Assembly (NCBI GenBank): GCA_037903355.1
Contig: JBAJFE010000030.1
Coordinates: 87,182-151,181, forward strand
Direction of reading: 5' to 3'
Source: Trichuris trichiura
Taxonomy: Eukaryota > Nematoda > Enoplea > Trichinellida > Trichuridae
Length of the DNA: 64,000 bases
How positions within the stretch are numbered: the first letter of the stretch is position 1; every line of letters begins with the position of its first letter. Positions 11,729-26,700 of the stretch are shown in pieces. Both the position numbers and the translations under genes were made by a program. A model generated the notes under the pieces. That model had not been told where the DNA came from. It ran no database searches and was given only the letters and a program-made list of their open reading frames with translations.

Positions 11729-14700
11729 ATAAACGGCATCGGCTGATTTCGTAGCTGCCTCGACGTTCCCGAAGAAATTCAAGAAGACAGGACGAAATGC
11801 GCAGCTAGAATATAAGCTATTTAGCCTTTTTCATTGGGTAGCCTATATAACGCGGAATTCAACTTTACGCGGTAAAATGCTCAAAATGTTGGACGAATCA
11901 ACCGCGGATAACGAGGGCCGCCTGATATATATATATATATATATATAGGCTAAATAGCTTATATTCTAGCAGCGCATTTCGTCTTGTCTTCTTGAATTTC
12001 TTCAGGAACGTCGAGGCAGCTACGAAATCAGCCGATGCCGTTTTCCCAGTGATCTTTAAGTTCTTGAGGTTGAAGCGCTTCACGTATTTTGCTAGCCATC
12101 CTTTGCCAGCAGTAAACCTTTTTCTCTCGTTCTCTGCAACCACGCCAGAGAAGTGCTCATATAAGCTCATCGTTTTCTCCTGAATAACTTTCCCGTCGAG
12201 GGGGACATTCTTCCGCGACATGTCCTCTATCCAAATGCTTAGCGCTTTCTCAGCCTTGACGAGGACTCTGTTGCGAACTACAGCAGCTCTTTTCGCCGAT
12301 GAAGGGTCAGAATACACGTTTCCTCTAGTCTCCGCTTCCTTCCGTTTTATCGTACGAATGCTGGATTCATAGTTTCTGATCCTGCGGCCCACTTCAGCAA
12401 ATGATAATCCGCTTTTCAAAAGATCAAGGACATTTAATTTCTCATGAAGAGTGAGGACGCTACATTGTCTCTTAGCCCTAGAGGAACCGCTTACTTGCCT
12501 TCTGTCAGCCATCTTCCTATGCGACACCAGAGAAACGACGCGAAAGTTCAGACTTACTATGCTGGAGGGAAACTGATGTTCGCGCACAGCGAATAGGCTC
12601 GACAACGCGCACGAAGCAATTACGAACAATCAGAAAAATGGCAAGGCCTTATTAACATTGTGCACGGCTAGAGAGCGTTTTAGGCAGAAAAGGTCTTTCG
12701 CGCCCGGGCAGACGATCACGCTGCTGCTCAGGCAGGCAACGACATTACTGCAACTATAATGCCAGCCAGCAGTGCGCATGTTTTTGTGAAAAGATGACGT
12801 CACTATTTCACGCCGGACGAACCGCGTTGTATAGAATCCGCGGATAACGAAGGCCCGCCTGTATATGTATATATAGTCGGCCCTTGTTATCCGCAGTTTA
12901 TTCGTCCAAAATTTTGCGCGTTTCATCGCGTTAAGCTGAATCCGCGTTATATAGGATACTCTATGAAAAAGGCAAAATAGTTTATATTCTAGCCGCGTAT
13001 GTCCTCTTGCCCCTTGAATTCTTTCTGGAACGATGATCATATCCAGTGATCCTTCGAAGCTTGGCACTAGAAAATCCAGCTACGGAATAATGACATCAGT
13101 GAGACTGCCCTTGTCCACTGGGGTTAGCCTTCAGAGTCCAGGCCGTTAGATACAAGAAGGGATAAAAGTAAGATGTTCTTTCTTTAAACGCCTTGAAAAC
13201 GCTTTGCTTTAATGAGCTAAGCGATGTACTGTTGCGCAGAATGGGTACAGAGGAGGGGAAATATAAAACACAGAGGCGCACTTAAGCAGAAATATTGAAC
13301 ATCGCATAGAACACATCCATATAGAGCAAAACGTTTACGGCAGAAACGTTTGGCGTATCAGGAATCAATTTGCCCACTTTCTGTAGGTGGGCGCAGATCC
13401 CCTGGAGACCGGCCAGTCCTACGGTTTCAAGAAATTGTTAGTAGCGGAACTTCTCTCGTTAAAATGTTAGGCTCCGCAGCTGCCGGAGCTTCATTTAAAA
13501 ACGTTGTTATAGGAAGCTGTCTCTCCCTTTTTTCACTTTATCGAATAAATCTTGTAGCGGCTTCAACGAAACCGTTATTTGTCGTGTAACCATGATGCCA
13601 CGTTCCATGGATGAATCATAGGCAGCAATCATATCCTTTAGGCCCTTTCCCCGCCGGAAACAACTGGCAAGCTTCTGCAGCGTCCAATCCGTGGGTGTTT
13701 AAGCTACTGCAACTTCCATAACCTCATCATCGCGGCCGGTAGGTGATTGCATCAGTTCCTTGAGTTCCTCGTTGGAGGACGGTTTTCCACAATCTCCTAC
13801 GTGCTCCCTGATATCGTCTTCTATCACATCGGAAAAAACCTCGCCTCCTAACTCCTTGGCAATATTCACTATGTCAATTACCTCCTCATCGATGGCACCT
13901 AAGTCCTCGCATTCACTGACTGCGTCTCTCCACAAACGCTTCCAGCAACCACTGACTGTTCTTGGCTTTATCTGGTGTACTACCGTGTAAAAGATGGCGT
14001 CACTATCTCACGTAGAACATTTCGCGTTGTATAGAATCCGCGGATAACGAGGGGCGATTGTATATGTATCTACAGGTACTTTTTGCGTAAGGTGAGAATT
14101 TGGTCACTTGAAAATCCTGGAAAATCTGGTCTTATATGAAATCGCGTTGTAGGAGATACTTAAAGCATGAGATAACCACAATCTGGTTCGAAGCGTCAGA
14201 AAGATTGTTTGCTTCTAAACAACAATAGAAACAATCGTAAATAAGCTGCGTTTAAAAAAGAATTATTCTGTATCTGAGTTATCTGTTCAACCTCTATGCA
14301 CCATGAAGGTATGGATCCTTTCTCACAGGATTAGAATAACATGTTTTTTTCTTTTTATAGCGATGATATATTAACTGGGTAACTTTTGTGATAGAACTTT
14401 ACAGCGGGTAGAGTTGAAAGCATCTTTCAGGAGCTGTATGCTTTCATTTTTAAAATATGCAAAGTGGCCCGTTCAATTCTAACATAAATGACTTCGTACT
14501 TGGGTAAGAACGGAGGCTCATTGGGCTCATGTTTTTATGTCAGTCTTTAGTTAAGGGTGAACTGAAGTCTTGTTTATTAGATGTAGAAGGAAGTGTTTCG
14601 TTGTCCTGACAGTGTTTCTTCATCACAGTAAAATAAAATTCCAGCGTCTTTTGTTTTGCAAATGTTCTTCTTTCGTACAGCACTTGCCTATACAGATGAC

Positions 14701-17700
14701 TCCAAGCTAGCTCAGATAGCTCTTGTGGCTATCCTGTTGCATCTTGGATCACGATCATTGCCTTCGAAGCACTGTAACCGCTGTACAGTAGTTTCTGAAG
14801 TATCCTATAGTTCAGCGGTGGTTAGTTGCCCCGGATGATCTTCCTGATTTTTATCATCATCAGCTTCTTCTCTTTCTTTTACTTCCCCTGCAGGTCATCA
14901 GTAGTCAACCAATCCTGTTGACAATTCAGAATGTCTCTAACATCCTCATGTTTCATTTATTCAAATTCTACTCAGCTGAACGCAGCTTTCAGTAATTTCA
15001 CATACTTCACCATAACTACAAAGTCTTTAGAATCAAAGATCAGATGTAGGATAAGCCTCCGTTAAGCATGATGTGTTCATTACTTAAAAACGTCACTCCT
15101 AGTTTGTTTGATGTTTTTAGTGGGCATTTTGAAATTATAGCATCTGATGTGAATCATAAGTGCTTTTGTCACAATAGAACCACCGCTTCGCTTGCACGTG
15201 ACCGAAGGGTATCAATAAGATCAAGAGGGGCTCTGTAGTTTCTTATAGCAGGTAAAAACACCAGGGAAAATTTACAACACGCCCACGCTTCCCAGCCGGT
15301 AAAATCGCGTTGTGTGAGAAAATGCTACGATTTCAAAATTGCGTATGTGCGAAAAACGCATTATACAAGAACTACCTGTTTGCATGCCTCCTATAACGCG
15401 AGATTCTCCAGAATTTTCAAATGACCAAACTCTCGCGTTATACGAAATTTGACTATTTCACCATAAACTGCTTGCCTGCTTTATGTGCTTTTCACTGAGC
15501 GTTGCCTTCCCATGGTGTTGTCTTAATAAGAAATAAAACTAGATTTAAAGATCGATCGCTTCGTAACGGGTCACGGTTTCTTCAGAAGAAAAAACGCTTT
15601 TTTGTCCTGTTGTGTGAAAGAAACAAAACAGTACTCGATGTATTCAGAACGCGACTGGTTCCGTCTTCAACAGTACGGCAAAGACCAGAGACCAAGGCTC
15701 GATTACTCTTTTGGGCTTTTCATACAACGGAAACAAAAGGCATTTTTTCTTGTAATAAAACTAGGTTTCTAAAGAAGTGTATACCAAAAGCCAGCCAGCA
15801 CTGACAGCTTTCTAAACTGCAATTCGAGCTACCGTTAAGAGTGTTAAGATAGAACTTCTGACAGGTACGGTAGACTGCACCTTTCACCTCTACTACCAAC
15901 AGTTCTTCAACACTGAAAAGAGAGACACACAAAAGCGTCATGCAGAATGTTCATTTAAGAACTTCGCCAGAAATCTATATGAAACACAGGTCTCATCAGT
16001 TGCAAACTCGTGCCAAGAAGCAACGCCTCCAAGATATCCCTAGTATCACAGCACAAGCCTAAGTAAAACTCAGAGCAACTGTAGACAAGCATGCTTATCG
16101 ATGGCCTCTTGTCCAGCTCACGCAATATTTGAGTTATACTGAGCTCTGACAAAATGAAAATAACCCGCGATCAAGAACCACACACGGTTTACGCAGTAGT
16201 GTCCACTTGCGGCGCTTCTTGCATAGATGAAACTGGTGACCTAGTCTCAGGAAAATTCAGCGACCACGTGAACATCTTACGAAGAAAAGATGCAGATGAG
16301 AAAAGGAAAAAAGACAGAGAGGTTATGGCTATAGAGTAAACCGTACACAGCAGTCCCGGAAAATATTATACACAATACAATCAATCTCTTCTTTCTCCAA
16401 AGGATAGAGGTTACAGTCGTTTCGTCGAAAGGACGGTTCGCCGACTGATAGTTTTGACGACTGGCCGTTCTGTAGAGTGCAGTTGCGAACGACAGTTGCC
16501 TAACAAAATCTATTAACTAGCATTTTCTCGAAAAAGCGTTCCCGCGTTTCGTGGCAGCCAGAGCATGAATAATTTTTAAATTCGAAAAGGCTAAGGGGAA
16601 CGAATTGCATGATAATGGTTTTCAGCTTAATGAAAACATGGGTTGAATGAATTTTGCTATTGCTCAGTTTTCAGAATACTCTTATGCAGGAACAAGTATC
16701 AGTATTCTTTAAAAATTCCAGCAACAAATATGCTTACAATAAGCTGAACTGCAGATACGTTGAACAGCTTTCCTGTCCATCATGGGAGTGGTTAGTGGTC
16801 GAAATTTTAAATCAGTGGTTCCCAAACTTTTTGTGCCATCGCCCCCTTTTGAGGCAAACGTTTTGTCATCGCCCCCGCTTCTCTCTCAGTCGTAGACTAC
16901 CGAGACTTGAGTTGACTAGACGGTGAAGATAGGTCAAAGCGTGTCGCGATGCTCCAAAGTTACCGATTCACTGACTTTCTCTGCATATTAAACGGGTTGC
17001 CTTCCGTAACAATAAGGCCTTGGGGATTATTACAAGGCGCGTACGTCGAAATCCGAAATGACAAAATCCCTAGTGATGAAATCCTGAGTGGTGAGATCTC
17101 GAACAGTCAAAATCCTGATTTGTCCGAAGTCCTGAACGATCAATATCCTGAAAATAAAATTACTTGATTAAGAGACCGGGGCCAAGACTGTTAGTTTTTC
17201 TTTTAAAGATTTTATCATTTCGGTGTTTTGACCGTCCGGGATTTTGAGTTCAGGATTTCGGCTGTTGCAGCGTCACAAGACGGTCTGTGTGCAGTGTGAT
17301 AGAACGACGTGTAATAGCTGCTCTTCCTAGAACCATCCGCTGCCTCCCCCTCATGTTTCATGCCTCGTTTCGAACATATCACCCCCAAGGCGCGCGATAC
17401 CGCTCACTTTGGGAATCACTGTTTTAAAATTTTCCAGCTAATGGAGAGCTTCCAGCAAATCAAATTCCGGAAAGAGTAGAGCACTTACAGTTCAATTTCT
17501 CTGGATGACGGCGAGCTTGCTGAAAATCCCAACTGGCGAAATCTGAAAAAGGTCATAGCCGAAATGTGAAACTCATTGTTTCATCCGAGAGATACTTTAA
17601 TCGGATTACGATTTCGAACAGTTGTGAATTTATTTCAACAGGATTTCGGTTCCAACGGGATTTGGTTCCAATGCACATAACAGCTATTGTTTCAGAATTC

Positions 17701-20700
17701 ATACATGGCTACTTGTAGCTCATCGGTGTCCGCCCATACCTGTGGACCTCAATTTCGTTGTCGTCAAAAGTTACAACAGTCCCTGGCACACGCACTCGAA
17801 AGAAGTTTAGCTGTTGTTAAAGAACCTCTCCTTTTTGTTATTCGCGGAAAGAATACAACCATTCTTCTGAGTTCTGTACTTTTATTAACACTTTAGTTAG
17901 TCCATGGTTTTTTGAATCCACTGTTTTTTTACCATAGCTCCTTTCCCATTATATCTTAAGCAGCCATGTTTTTTTGAAAGACTTAACTATATAGCAGGTT
18001 ACTAACTTCCCATGGAAACCTGTCTTCATTAATCTGAAAACCGTTATCTTTCAATTCGTCCAGCCATCAGTTTATAGAGTTTGAAAGATGTTTGTGCTCT
18101 GACTGCTACGAAAAGCAGAAGCACGCCTTCAAGAAAATCTTGATAAAGCGTTTTGTTAGACAACCTTTGTTCGCAATTGCACGTCACAAAACGACCAATG
18201 GACAAGACGGCCTGTCAGCGAACCGTCCTGTCGGCGAAAAGAGTATACTCTCCATCCTTCGGAGTAAGCAGAGATTGATCTGGCCCTTACTTGAGTTTGC
18301 CATGCGAGCATGACTTAAGACAAAGAACAATTTAGAAAGGCTTTACAACAGACACAACCCATCCTTCGATAGGGATGAAGGCTTAACAGTCAGCAAGGCA
18401 AGCTCACGCACTCGCCATGTCTCCAAATGCATTCACATCAGCAGTCAATTTCAACGCGAGAGATACCAGGGACAAACATACCACAGTCAAGTCTGTTGGA
18501 CAAATTCATCCTCTTAATACGTAACCAAAGTATTTCCACCTCACCGACTTTAACCTAAATGTCGCTTTGCCCATGGTGAATTATCTTCCACGCTGAAGAC
18601 TGAAGACTGATGATTCTGAAGGCTAAATGCCCCATTATACAGAGATTTTCTACGTACGTTACTGTACCGTGCACAACACAGCACAACCGTAGAAGAATAT
18701 TCTACGTGAAACCGTAATCCTAATACTGAAGAAGCGTGTTTTTAAGATCATCATTTAGAATTCGAAATTCAAGCAAATCACATTTCTCCATCAGTCTGTC
18801 CGCATTTAACTGTACTGAAAAAACATTAAAGCCTCAAGCAATTTATCCATTTTCCACATACGCATTTTTAAGGCCACTTATTGCATCCAATTTTATGTAG
18901 ACAAACGTCGCATCCATACTAACAGGATAAAAGCAAAACAGGGATGGTATAGCTCCAGAAGGGTTTATAAAACAACAAACTACTACAAGTAAATGCAATA
19001 TCTTTCATCTTCTGAAAATTTAAAGTTTTTATTTCCCTGTTTTATTTCCCTCAGCAAGTAGCACTAATAGCATTAGCCATCCCGGAGATGATTTTTCGCA
19101 TTGCTATAAACATGACAAACTGACAGAACTTACCAGCAGACAGTTTGTAGCAACGTGTCACATCCAGACGATCTTCATTATTCAAACCATAAAATCTACG
19201 ACCAGGAAGCTTAGTAGTGAGGCACGTCCCGATTCTGCACGTTTAAATAAAAGTGGTTAAAGCAAATTACGCAATATGCATTGGAAAAAGAACTCATGCA
19301 AATGGACGATGAAAGCGCTGTATTTAAAAACATGAAAATAACCCGTGAATAACTGAAGGATTAGAAATAATCAATATGATGCATTAAGAACTTTCTGGTC
19401 GACTTCTTACGATTTGTAAAACGCAAAAATCATAGATATATTTAAACTCAATGTCAATTGACTAGTGTGGAACAAGTAAGTAGCCAAATATGTTTCTGAA
19501 CAGGAATAGTACATCTGAATAAACTATTAATCTTCTGATGAATCAGCGACGAATAAAATTTTATACAAGGATTTGTTTTCGTCTGATAACATTTATGCGC
19601 TGTTTTTCCAGGGCATGAGTTGCTTATGATACAGATTAAACGTCGAATTAACTTTTGTTGCAGCTGTAGAGGTAAATTCTAGCTGCCGCATTGGTTACTG
19701 CAAACAGAAGCTATCTATTGTACTCCGCTGTAAAAATGCGTACGACAACAAGTTTTAGTAGCTTTCAGAATTCCTCTGTCTCCAGTGTTAGAGAAATAAA
19801 GGTGGGTTGTTTTACCATCCTTTCAGTGACAGCGGAAACAGAACACTACCGAAAGCCATAAAAAGATTTGTTACCCTTCCTGTATTTACAGTCAGTCGAT
19901 TAACCGGTTTTATCCAGAGCATACGCAATACCTGTTACGAAGTTCCAGGTATTCTACCGAAGACATCAGCTATTTCATCCCAAAAAGATATCACCCAGTT
20001 CTCTGCTTTAGTGCTACTGTGTGTAACCACACGACAGCAAAAGTACGAAAAGCTATACAATGCAGCTTCACTCCGTGATCTTGCTTACGAGATAAACCTA
20101 GTGTAACGTACCCGTTTGGGTCGACTTTCACAAGTCTTTCTTCTCCAACCTCATTTTCCACCCAATAACATTTTTCAGCGTTCACTTCGGCAATGACGCA
20201 AGCCGTTTCGTATACAAGGTCAATGCGGCCCTCTTTCACTGCAGTTACAGGAGCAGGACCAATCCGAGTAAAACCTAAACAGGATGAACAAGTATAAATA
20301 GGACATAAATAACTATGAACGAGTTAAATTTTAATTTTGTTTTTGATCTCTTCATGTCTTCTTCCTGTCTTTTGTAAGTGTATCTGTAATAACCAGAATA
20401 AACGCCTTTGAGCAAGTTGCTAGGAAATTCATACAGACTAAACGTACTAATCTTCAGGACGCTTTAGTCCAGCCGTCAGCGTAAGATAGGGACGTGTTTA
20501 TTCCGTTGAGCATATATGTAGACCTCCTAAGGGCCAAAGGGTCAGAGTAGCACGGTATGGTGCAGCAATGGTATTTAATGATAAGTGCACTGCACACCAC
20601 ACTAACCCTCCGTACTCTTGTCGTGACTGATGCATTGCTGCAAATGAAGAGGGCTTATTTTATGTGAAAAGATTGAAGTTGTTTTTTTCACGTTATGATC

Positions 20701-23700
20701 ATCGGCTTGAGGTCGAGTGAAACTGAAATGTGCGTTCAATGACTGAGAATGCTTTCTTTGTAATTCCTATGACGTTCTCAGGGGGATTAGCCTTGGCGGT
20801 CACCCTAAATGTACTGTTTAAGACTCCTTCAGCCTCTCCTCTGACTACCCGTACTGATTAAGCGCATACCCTATATACGGCTGTCAGACTTTTCAGATAA
20901 AATGTTGCCCATTTCCATATGTCAAGAGCGTTGCAGGCACATTTGATTTGATAAATGACGCCAGGTTTCCTGTCAGAAGGAACCAAGACCGTAGTCCGTT
21001 GTCACTCCGTAGAATGGAACGAATGCTAAGGGAACTTTTAGAAGGTACAATGAAATTAAGGGACCATCTTAAGTGTCTGACTTGTTCACTTAATTCATTG
21101 TAATAGAGAAGAAACGGAACGGAATGAAATTTCACGTTTGTTGCAGAAACAGATGCCGACGACCTGCGTAACTTGAGAAGTATAATAGCTTTAATGAAAC
21201 CTTTGGGGCATCTACCGTTAATTATCGTGGCCGAAAAGTGGTATGACTGAATGTACGAAAGGATTGGATCACAGATAGCATGGGTCTGACCAACCATAAC
21301 GGTGACGTTGACTCTTAAACAGATGATGGGAGGTGAAATTTAGGTGCCTGTCCAAAGGAGTTGATTTTCTAGATGCAGTAGGAAGGCTGCATCCCTTCTT
21401 AATGATTAAGACTCGTCTAAAAAAGTGGACTGCCATTAGACCTCCATCTCTCAAAAGATAAGTAGAACACATTTTCTCCTTGATCACCACCAGGAAAGAG
21501 GAAGCCTTTCTAGGATATTAAAGTAATCCTGTCTCGGTTAAAACTGAACAATGGAGATACACTCCGACAACAGCTGCCATTCTTACAAATCTTTACCATT
21601 ATGGAAGAATGCGGCCTTAAAGTTATTGCATCTAGAAAACAAACCCATTTGGACAGGCACCCAAGTTTCTCCTCTCGTCATCCCATTAAGAGTCAATGTC
21701 ACCGGTATGGTTGTCAGGCCTTCGCTATCTGTGATCCAAACCTTTTGCACATTCAGTTACATCACATCTCGGTCATGTTAATTAACAGTAGGCACACGAA
21801 AGGTTTCGTTAAATCTATTACACTTCGCAAGTAAGGGAGATCACCACCACCTGTTTCTGCAACAAACGTGAAACTTCATCCTGCTCCGTTTCTTCTCTAT
21901 TAGAATGAATTAAATGAACAAGTCAGACATTTAGAATGGTCCCTTAATTTCAAAAGTTCCTGTAACATTTGTTCGATTCTGCAGAGTAACAAAGGACTAC
22001 GGTCTTGGTTCCTTCTGACAGGAAACCCGGCGTCATTTATCAAATCAAATGTGCTTGCAGTGCCCTCTGCATAAGCAGATGGGCAACACTTTATCTGAAA
22101 GATTTGACAGCTATATAAAAGCGTTCAGTCAGTACGGGTAGGTAGAAGAATGGCTGAAGGGGTCCTAAACAGTACATTTAGGGTGATCGCTAAGGCTAAC
22201 CCCCTGAGAACGTCATAGGAATTATAAAGAAAGCTTTCTCAGTCATTGAACACGCGTTTCAGTGTTCACTCGACCTCAAGCCGATGATCAACCTGGAAAA
22301 ACAACTTCAATCTTTTTCGCATAAAATAAGCCCTTTTCATTTGCAGCAATGCAAACAAATATCAGTCACGACAAGAGTACGGAGGGTTAGTGTAGTGTGC
22401 AGTGCCCTTATCACTAAATATCACTGCTGCACCATGCCAGCATTATGGTACGGATAAGCTACCCGTTCAAGCTTTTATTAATATTGCGAAGCTTTAAAAA
22501 GCTTGAACGGGTAGCTTATCCGTACCATAATGCTGATTCACACACCCGTTAGGAGAAATCATGTTTTCAAAGCAATGCTGCACTGTACCGTGCTAATCTG
22601 ATCCTTTGGCTCTTAAGAGGCCTATATATGTGTTCAACGGAGTAAACACCTTTCTATCTTACGCTGAAGACTGGACTAAGGCGTCTTGAAGGCTAGTACG
22701 TTTATTCTCTGTGAATTTCCTTGCAATTTTCTCACCTATTCATTCGTTGGTAAAGCGTTTATTCTGGTTATTATAGATACGTTTACAAAAACAGGGAGAA
22801 GCCGTGGAAAGATCAAAAACAAAATGAAGGTCCATCACCCTGAGTGCCAAGCATCTGGTCTTTAAGAAAAAAAATAGGCTAAAAATAGGTGTTACATATT
22901 GATCTTCTGCAATACAATGCCGTTTGCGTTGAGTAACAACCGTTGATATCAAAGAAGTAAAAGAATTTTTATGTTTTGTCCCACCTTCAATGAAAAACAG
23001 AACGGCTCTATACTGAAGCGGGAATCTGATCACTTCCTGAAGCTGCGGACATCTGCACATATCACAGTGGGGATCGCGCTGACACGGTGGACTTCCTACA
23101 AGGCCTACCTTAGGTAGTGGACGCCACATGATAATAGCATACACATACGTAACTTTGATGTATATATATATTTTTGCTTCTATACTTGTCCCACACTGTA
23201 ACGTCCAGGATGCTTTTCTTGTGACAACGTTACTTTACCAGCGAGCCTGTCGCAACCTGATCCTGGTTGGGACACAGATGACTCCGGACATCAGACCGTA
23301 AGTTCTTTTTCTTAGCCTTAGCCACTGTAACCTTGTATATGCACTCACAGCAGTTAATTTGTTATCTGAAACGTTTAGGAGCAGGGGTATTCCAGATTTA
23401 AGTATGTACGAGATGTTCCCCAAGTTACTGTGCATTTGTACATGGTTACTATTGTTTCATGCTATGAGTATCGAAGCGATTTACTGACAGCGTTTTGATA
23501 CGTGCACCTTAAACGTTCCTATGCATACATTTACAGAGATAAAGATAAATATGTTGTACTCGGCACAGATTTAACATTCACTTACTGGTCCATGCACGAC
23601 TTGAACACGTAGCACAAAGCTACTTTCAAGCAATGCATCTAAGAACTGAACAACTTCAACAGATTATTAAAGGAGCCCTGTGTGGATGTAGAAGCACTCT

Positions 23701-26700
23701 GCTTGAAGAAATTTTAGATGCCTTAGTTAAAGTTATCTCTCTATGTAGTAACGGCCTTTGCCACGAATGTTTTCCCTTGACTTCAATAATCGACGTAACG
23801 CCATGTTCCGTAGTGGACGCTAACAAAAGGGGTTGAAACAGTAAGCGAGTTGGCTCAGTGAATGGTTGCGCAGTTAGTCGTGACTTTCAGTGCTCATCAG
23901 CTGGCACTATAATCACTGCCATTTCGTCTCCACTGATGCGTGGGTTGTCGCGTATGTACAATGCTTCTTTGAGCTTCATGAGTCTAAAGGAAGGTTGTCA
24001 TGCAACCCTGTGAAGGTGACATGGTCACCTGGACAAGAGCATGTCACCTCGTGCTCCACAACAGCCAAACTGCTCACTGCTTCCTTCACGATCTTTATCA
24101 GATCTTTCTTTTGCTGGTTTCCTTTTGTGATCACAGTCTCACCTCGGTGCTGCTTTTCAGCTGTTCAGTAGGCACTGATTGTGGTTCAGCATCGGTGTGC
24201 CCTGTTTCGCCAGTTTAAGTCTCCCCACAGCCCGAGCTAACGCTGCAGACTGCTCTGAGCTTTTCCTCAACGGGAAGCTTCACTTTGTCAGGCCGCAGTA
24301 TAGATTTTAAATTTGTCGAGTTTTGAGAAACGTCGCAACGCCTAGTCTTAGAAATTCTTCGAATCTTGTCCTCAGTGCCGGGGAAATAAAGCAAAACTAT
24401 TCTGGTTTGTTGGGTTGTTTTTGATTTATGCACGCCGTTGGTCCTGCGCAAGGGTTTACCGTCTGCCGATGTAAACGTCAGTTAACCTTGTAAAGTAGTA
24501 ACCAAGAGCAGCCGCAGCAAACCAGAATAGTTTTGCGTTATTTTCCCGGCATTGAGGTCAAGATTCAAAAGTCGCAGAAATAAGGCAAAAACTATTCTGG
24601 TTTGCTGCTGCTGTTCTTGGTTACTGCCTCATTCGATCGCGTTCATTAACCTACCCATGATAGCTCGTCTGCATTCGTCAGTCTACTTGCTTACGAAGCC
24701 TAAATATAACACTTACGCCTTGGCTTATGCTCAGGTATGGGCAGAATAGGACGGCTGAGAAAAAGGCATGGCGGCAATCATGCTTAACCTCCACTCTAAG
24801 TCTATGCCTTAACATACCATCTATAGTTTGCCTTAAGCTTACGTAGGGCACAGCAGGATGACCGAGAAACACCAGCCTGTACTGCTTGCCTGGCTGACAT
24901 TTGTGCATGCCTTCCGTCCCTATCAGGCCAAGTGCACTAACGCGATCGAACTATTTTCCGTGGAAATGTATTGGAGAAGCAGCTGCAGGAGCACGTAGCT
25001 GTAGCTCGTCTCAAGCAAACAATTCAGATGTCTTTTTGAGGTGCAGTTACGAATAAGGGCATTCAGTAGGAGAAGACTGTAGAACCCAAGATGATTGTAT
25101 GACTGTAGGATCAAGACTCAAGATGATGACTGTAGGCGAAGGTCAACGGCAGATGATGATCGTTGCTGGAAATTGTCAACAGGGAAGACTTGCTCTTTTC
25201 AATTTGCTTAAAGAACATCACAAACAGGAGTAGTTTTATTCGAACTATTCCTTTTTTCCTCATGTGGCGGCAGAGGACGGGGAACCGTGTATGCTGGAAC
25301 CAATTATGTTTTATCAATGGTTACTGGCCAGCCTTATGATGGAATAAACATGGGCCTCATTATAGTTATCTCTCTTTTAAAAGTAATCAAATAAACTGTC
25401 ACGCCGCGTTCTCCTTTTAACGACTAAACAGACATTTTTATCTGATAAGTTTGTTCAAGAAGCATTCATTTACCACCAGCCTTTTCCTGAGGTGTCGCAT
25501 CAACTACTTGCCAACCGTTGTATTCAGGTATCAGATAAGGCCTCTGCATCCAACACTCATTCCACACATGGTAAGACCTGAAAGTAAAGTCGTCAAGCGA
25601 GTATGAATAGATATATTAAAAATTTCCATGTTCACTTTGGGTTATTATAAGTTTTAATGTACTTCAGACGGCTTCACTCGAGCTGATTTTATCCAGTACG
25701 AATGAATGAACTATTTCCGGATTATTCCATGGTTTCTTTGCAAAAGTGAGCAGCGCGAACTTATGGGCAAACCAGATGGGAGCAACAGTTTTGTCGCAGA
25801 ATTCTGTTCACGAATTTTGTTGAGAACAGCGAATGTGACTTTCCACTGATAGGATTTACACCACTGGGCTGAATATTTGCTACATATCAAGAAAAAATTT
25901 TAATCGACTTCATTCACTCAGGTCGCTGATTCCCTGCTATTTTGTCACGGATTCCGAAAGGCTTACTTTAGGCATGCAATACTTTTTTAAAGACAAAGAA
26001 AGACAACAGTGGAAGCTAAAATACTACAGGGAACTAGAGTTTTTTGCGCTTCGTTCCTTAACCGCCATCTTCGTTGAACTGTCTGTCCATAAGTAGTTGT
26101 TATTTCTCTTTGAAAATTAAAGGAATAGGTACAGGTGAATTCTCAAATGCCCACTGAAGGAGTATATTCATACTGAAAAAACCACAGTTTCGCAAGTCGC
26201 AAAACGCCGGCGCAGACGGTTTTCGCTTAAATCTGCAGTCTTTAGGGAAAAGGAGCCATGCCAGTTTCCAGGAGAACTAAAAACCATTGTCTTTGAATCT
26301 TGAAGAAAAATCAAGTGCTAGGAACCAAGCTGTTCAAACTTCGAAGGCAGAAAAAAAAATTTTAATTTTATCGAACGTACTCGGAAGAAGTCTGTTTATT
26401 TTTTCCCTCGGATAAGGGATTCCACTAGCCAATTTGTCGCGCTCTGCACACAGGGTGTCTCAAAACCTATCATCCACAGCTGGTATATGGTCATCTGGTG
26501 GGCAATTGTGTTGTTAGCATACAGCTAAGTTTCGTTAAACATTTCTGAGTTTGGGGAAACAGAAATTGCTAGGCATTGAGAAAAGTTCATGGTCTAACGA
26601 AGCGATATGCAAACTGAACCGCCATAGCGCCGTCTAATGGCCAAATGCAGATCTGCAGCAAGTTTTAGAACGAGGGTCATTCTGGGCTGGCCATTTTACA

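Noticed and set aside
11582..11782. Open frames with Ile-Tyr repeats
   Set aside because: They are translations of (TA)n microsatellites joined to Tigger fragments.
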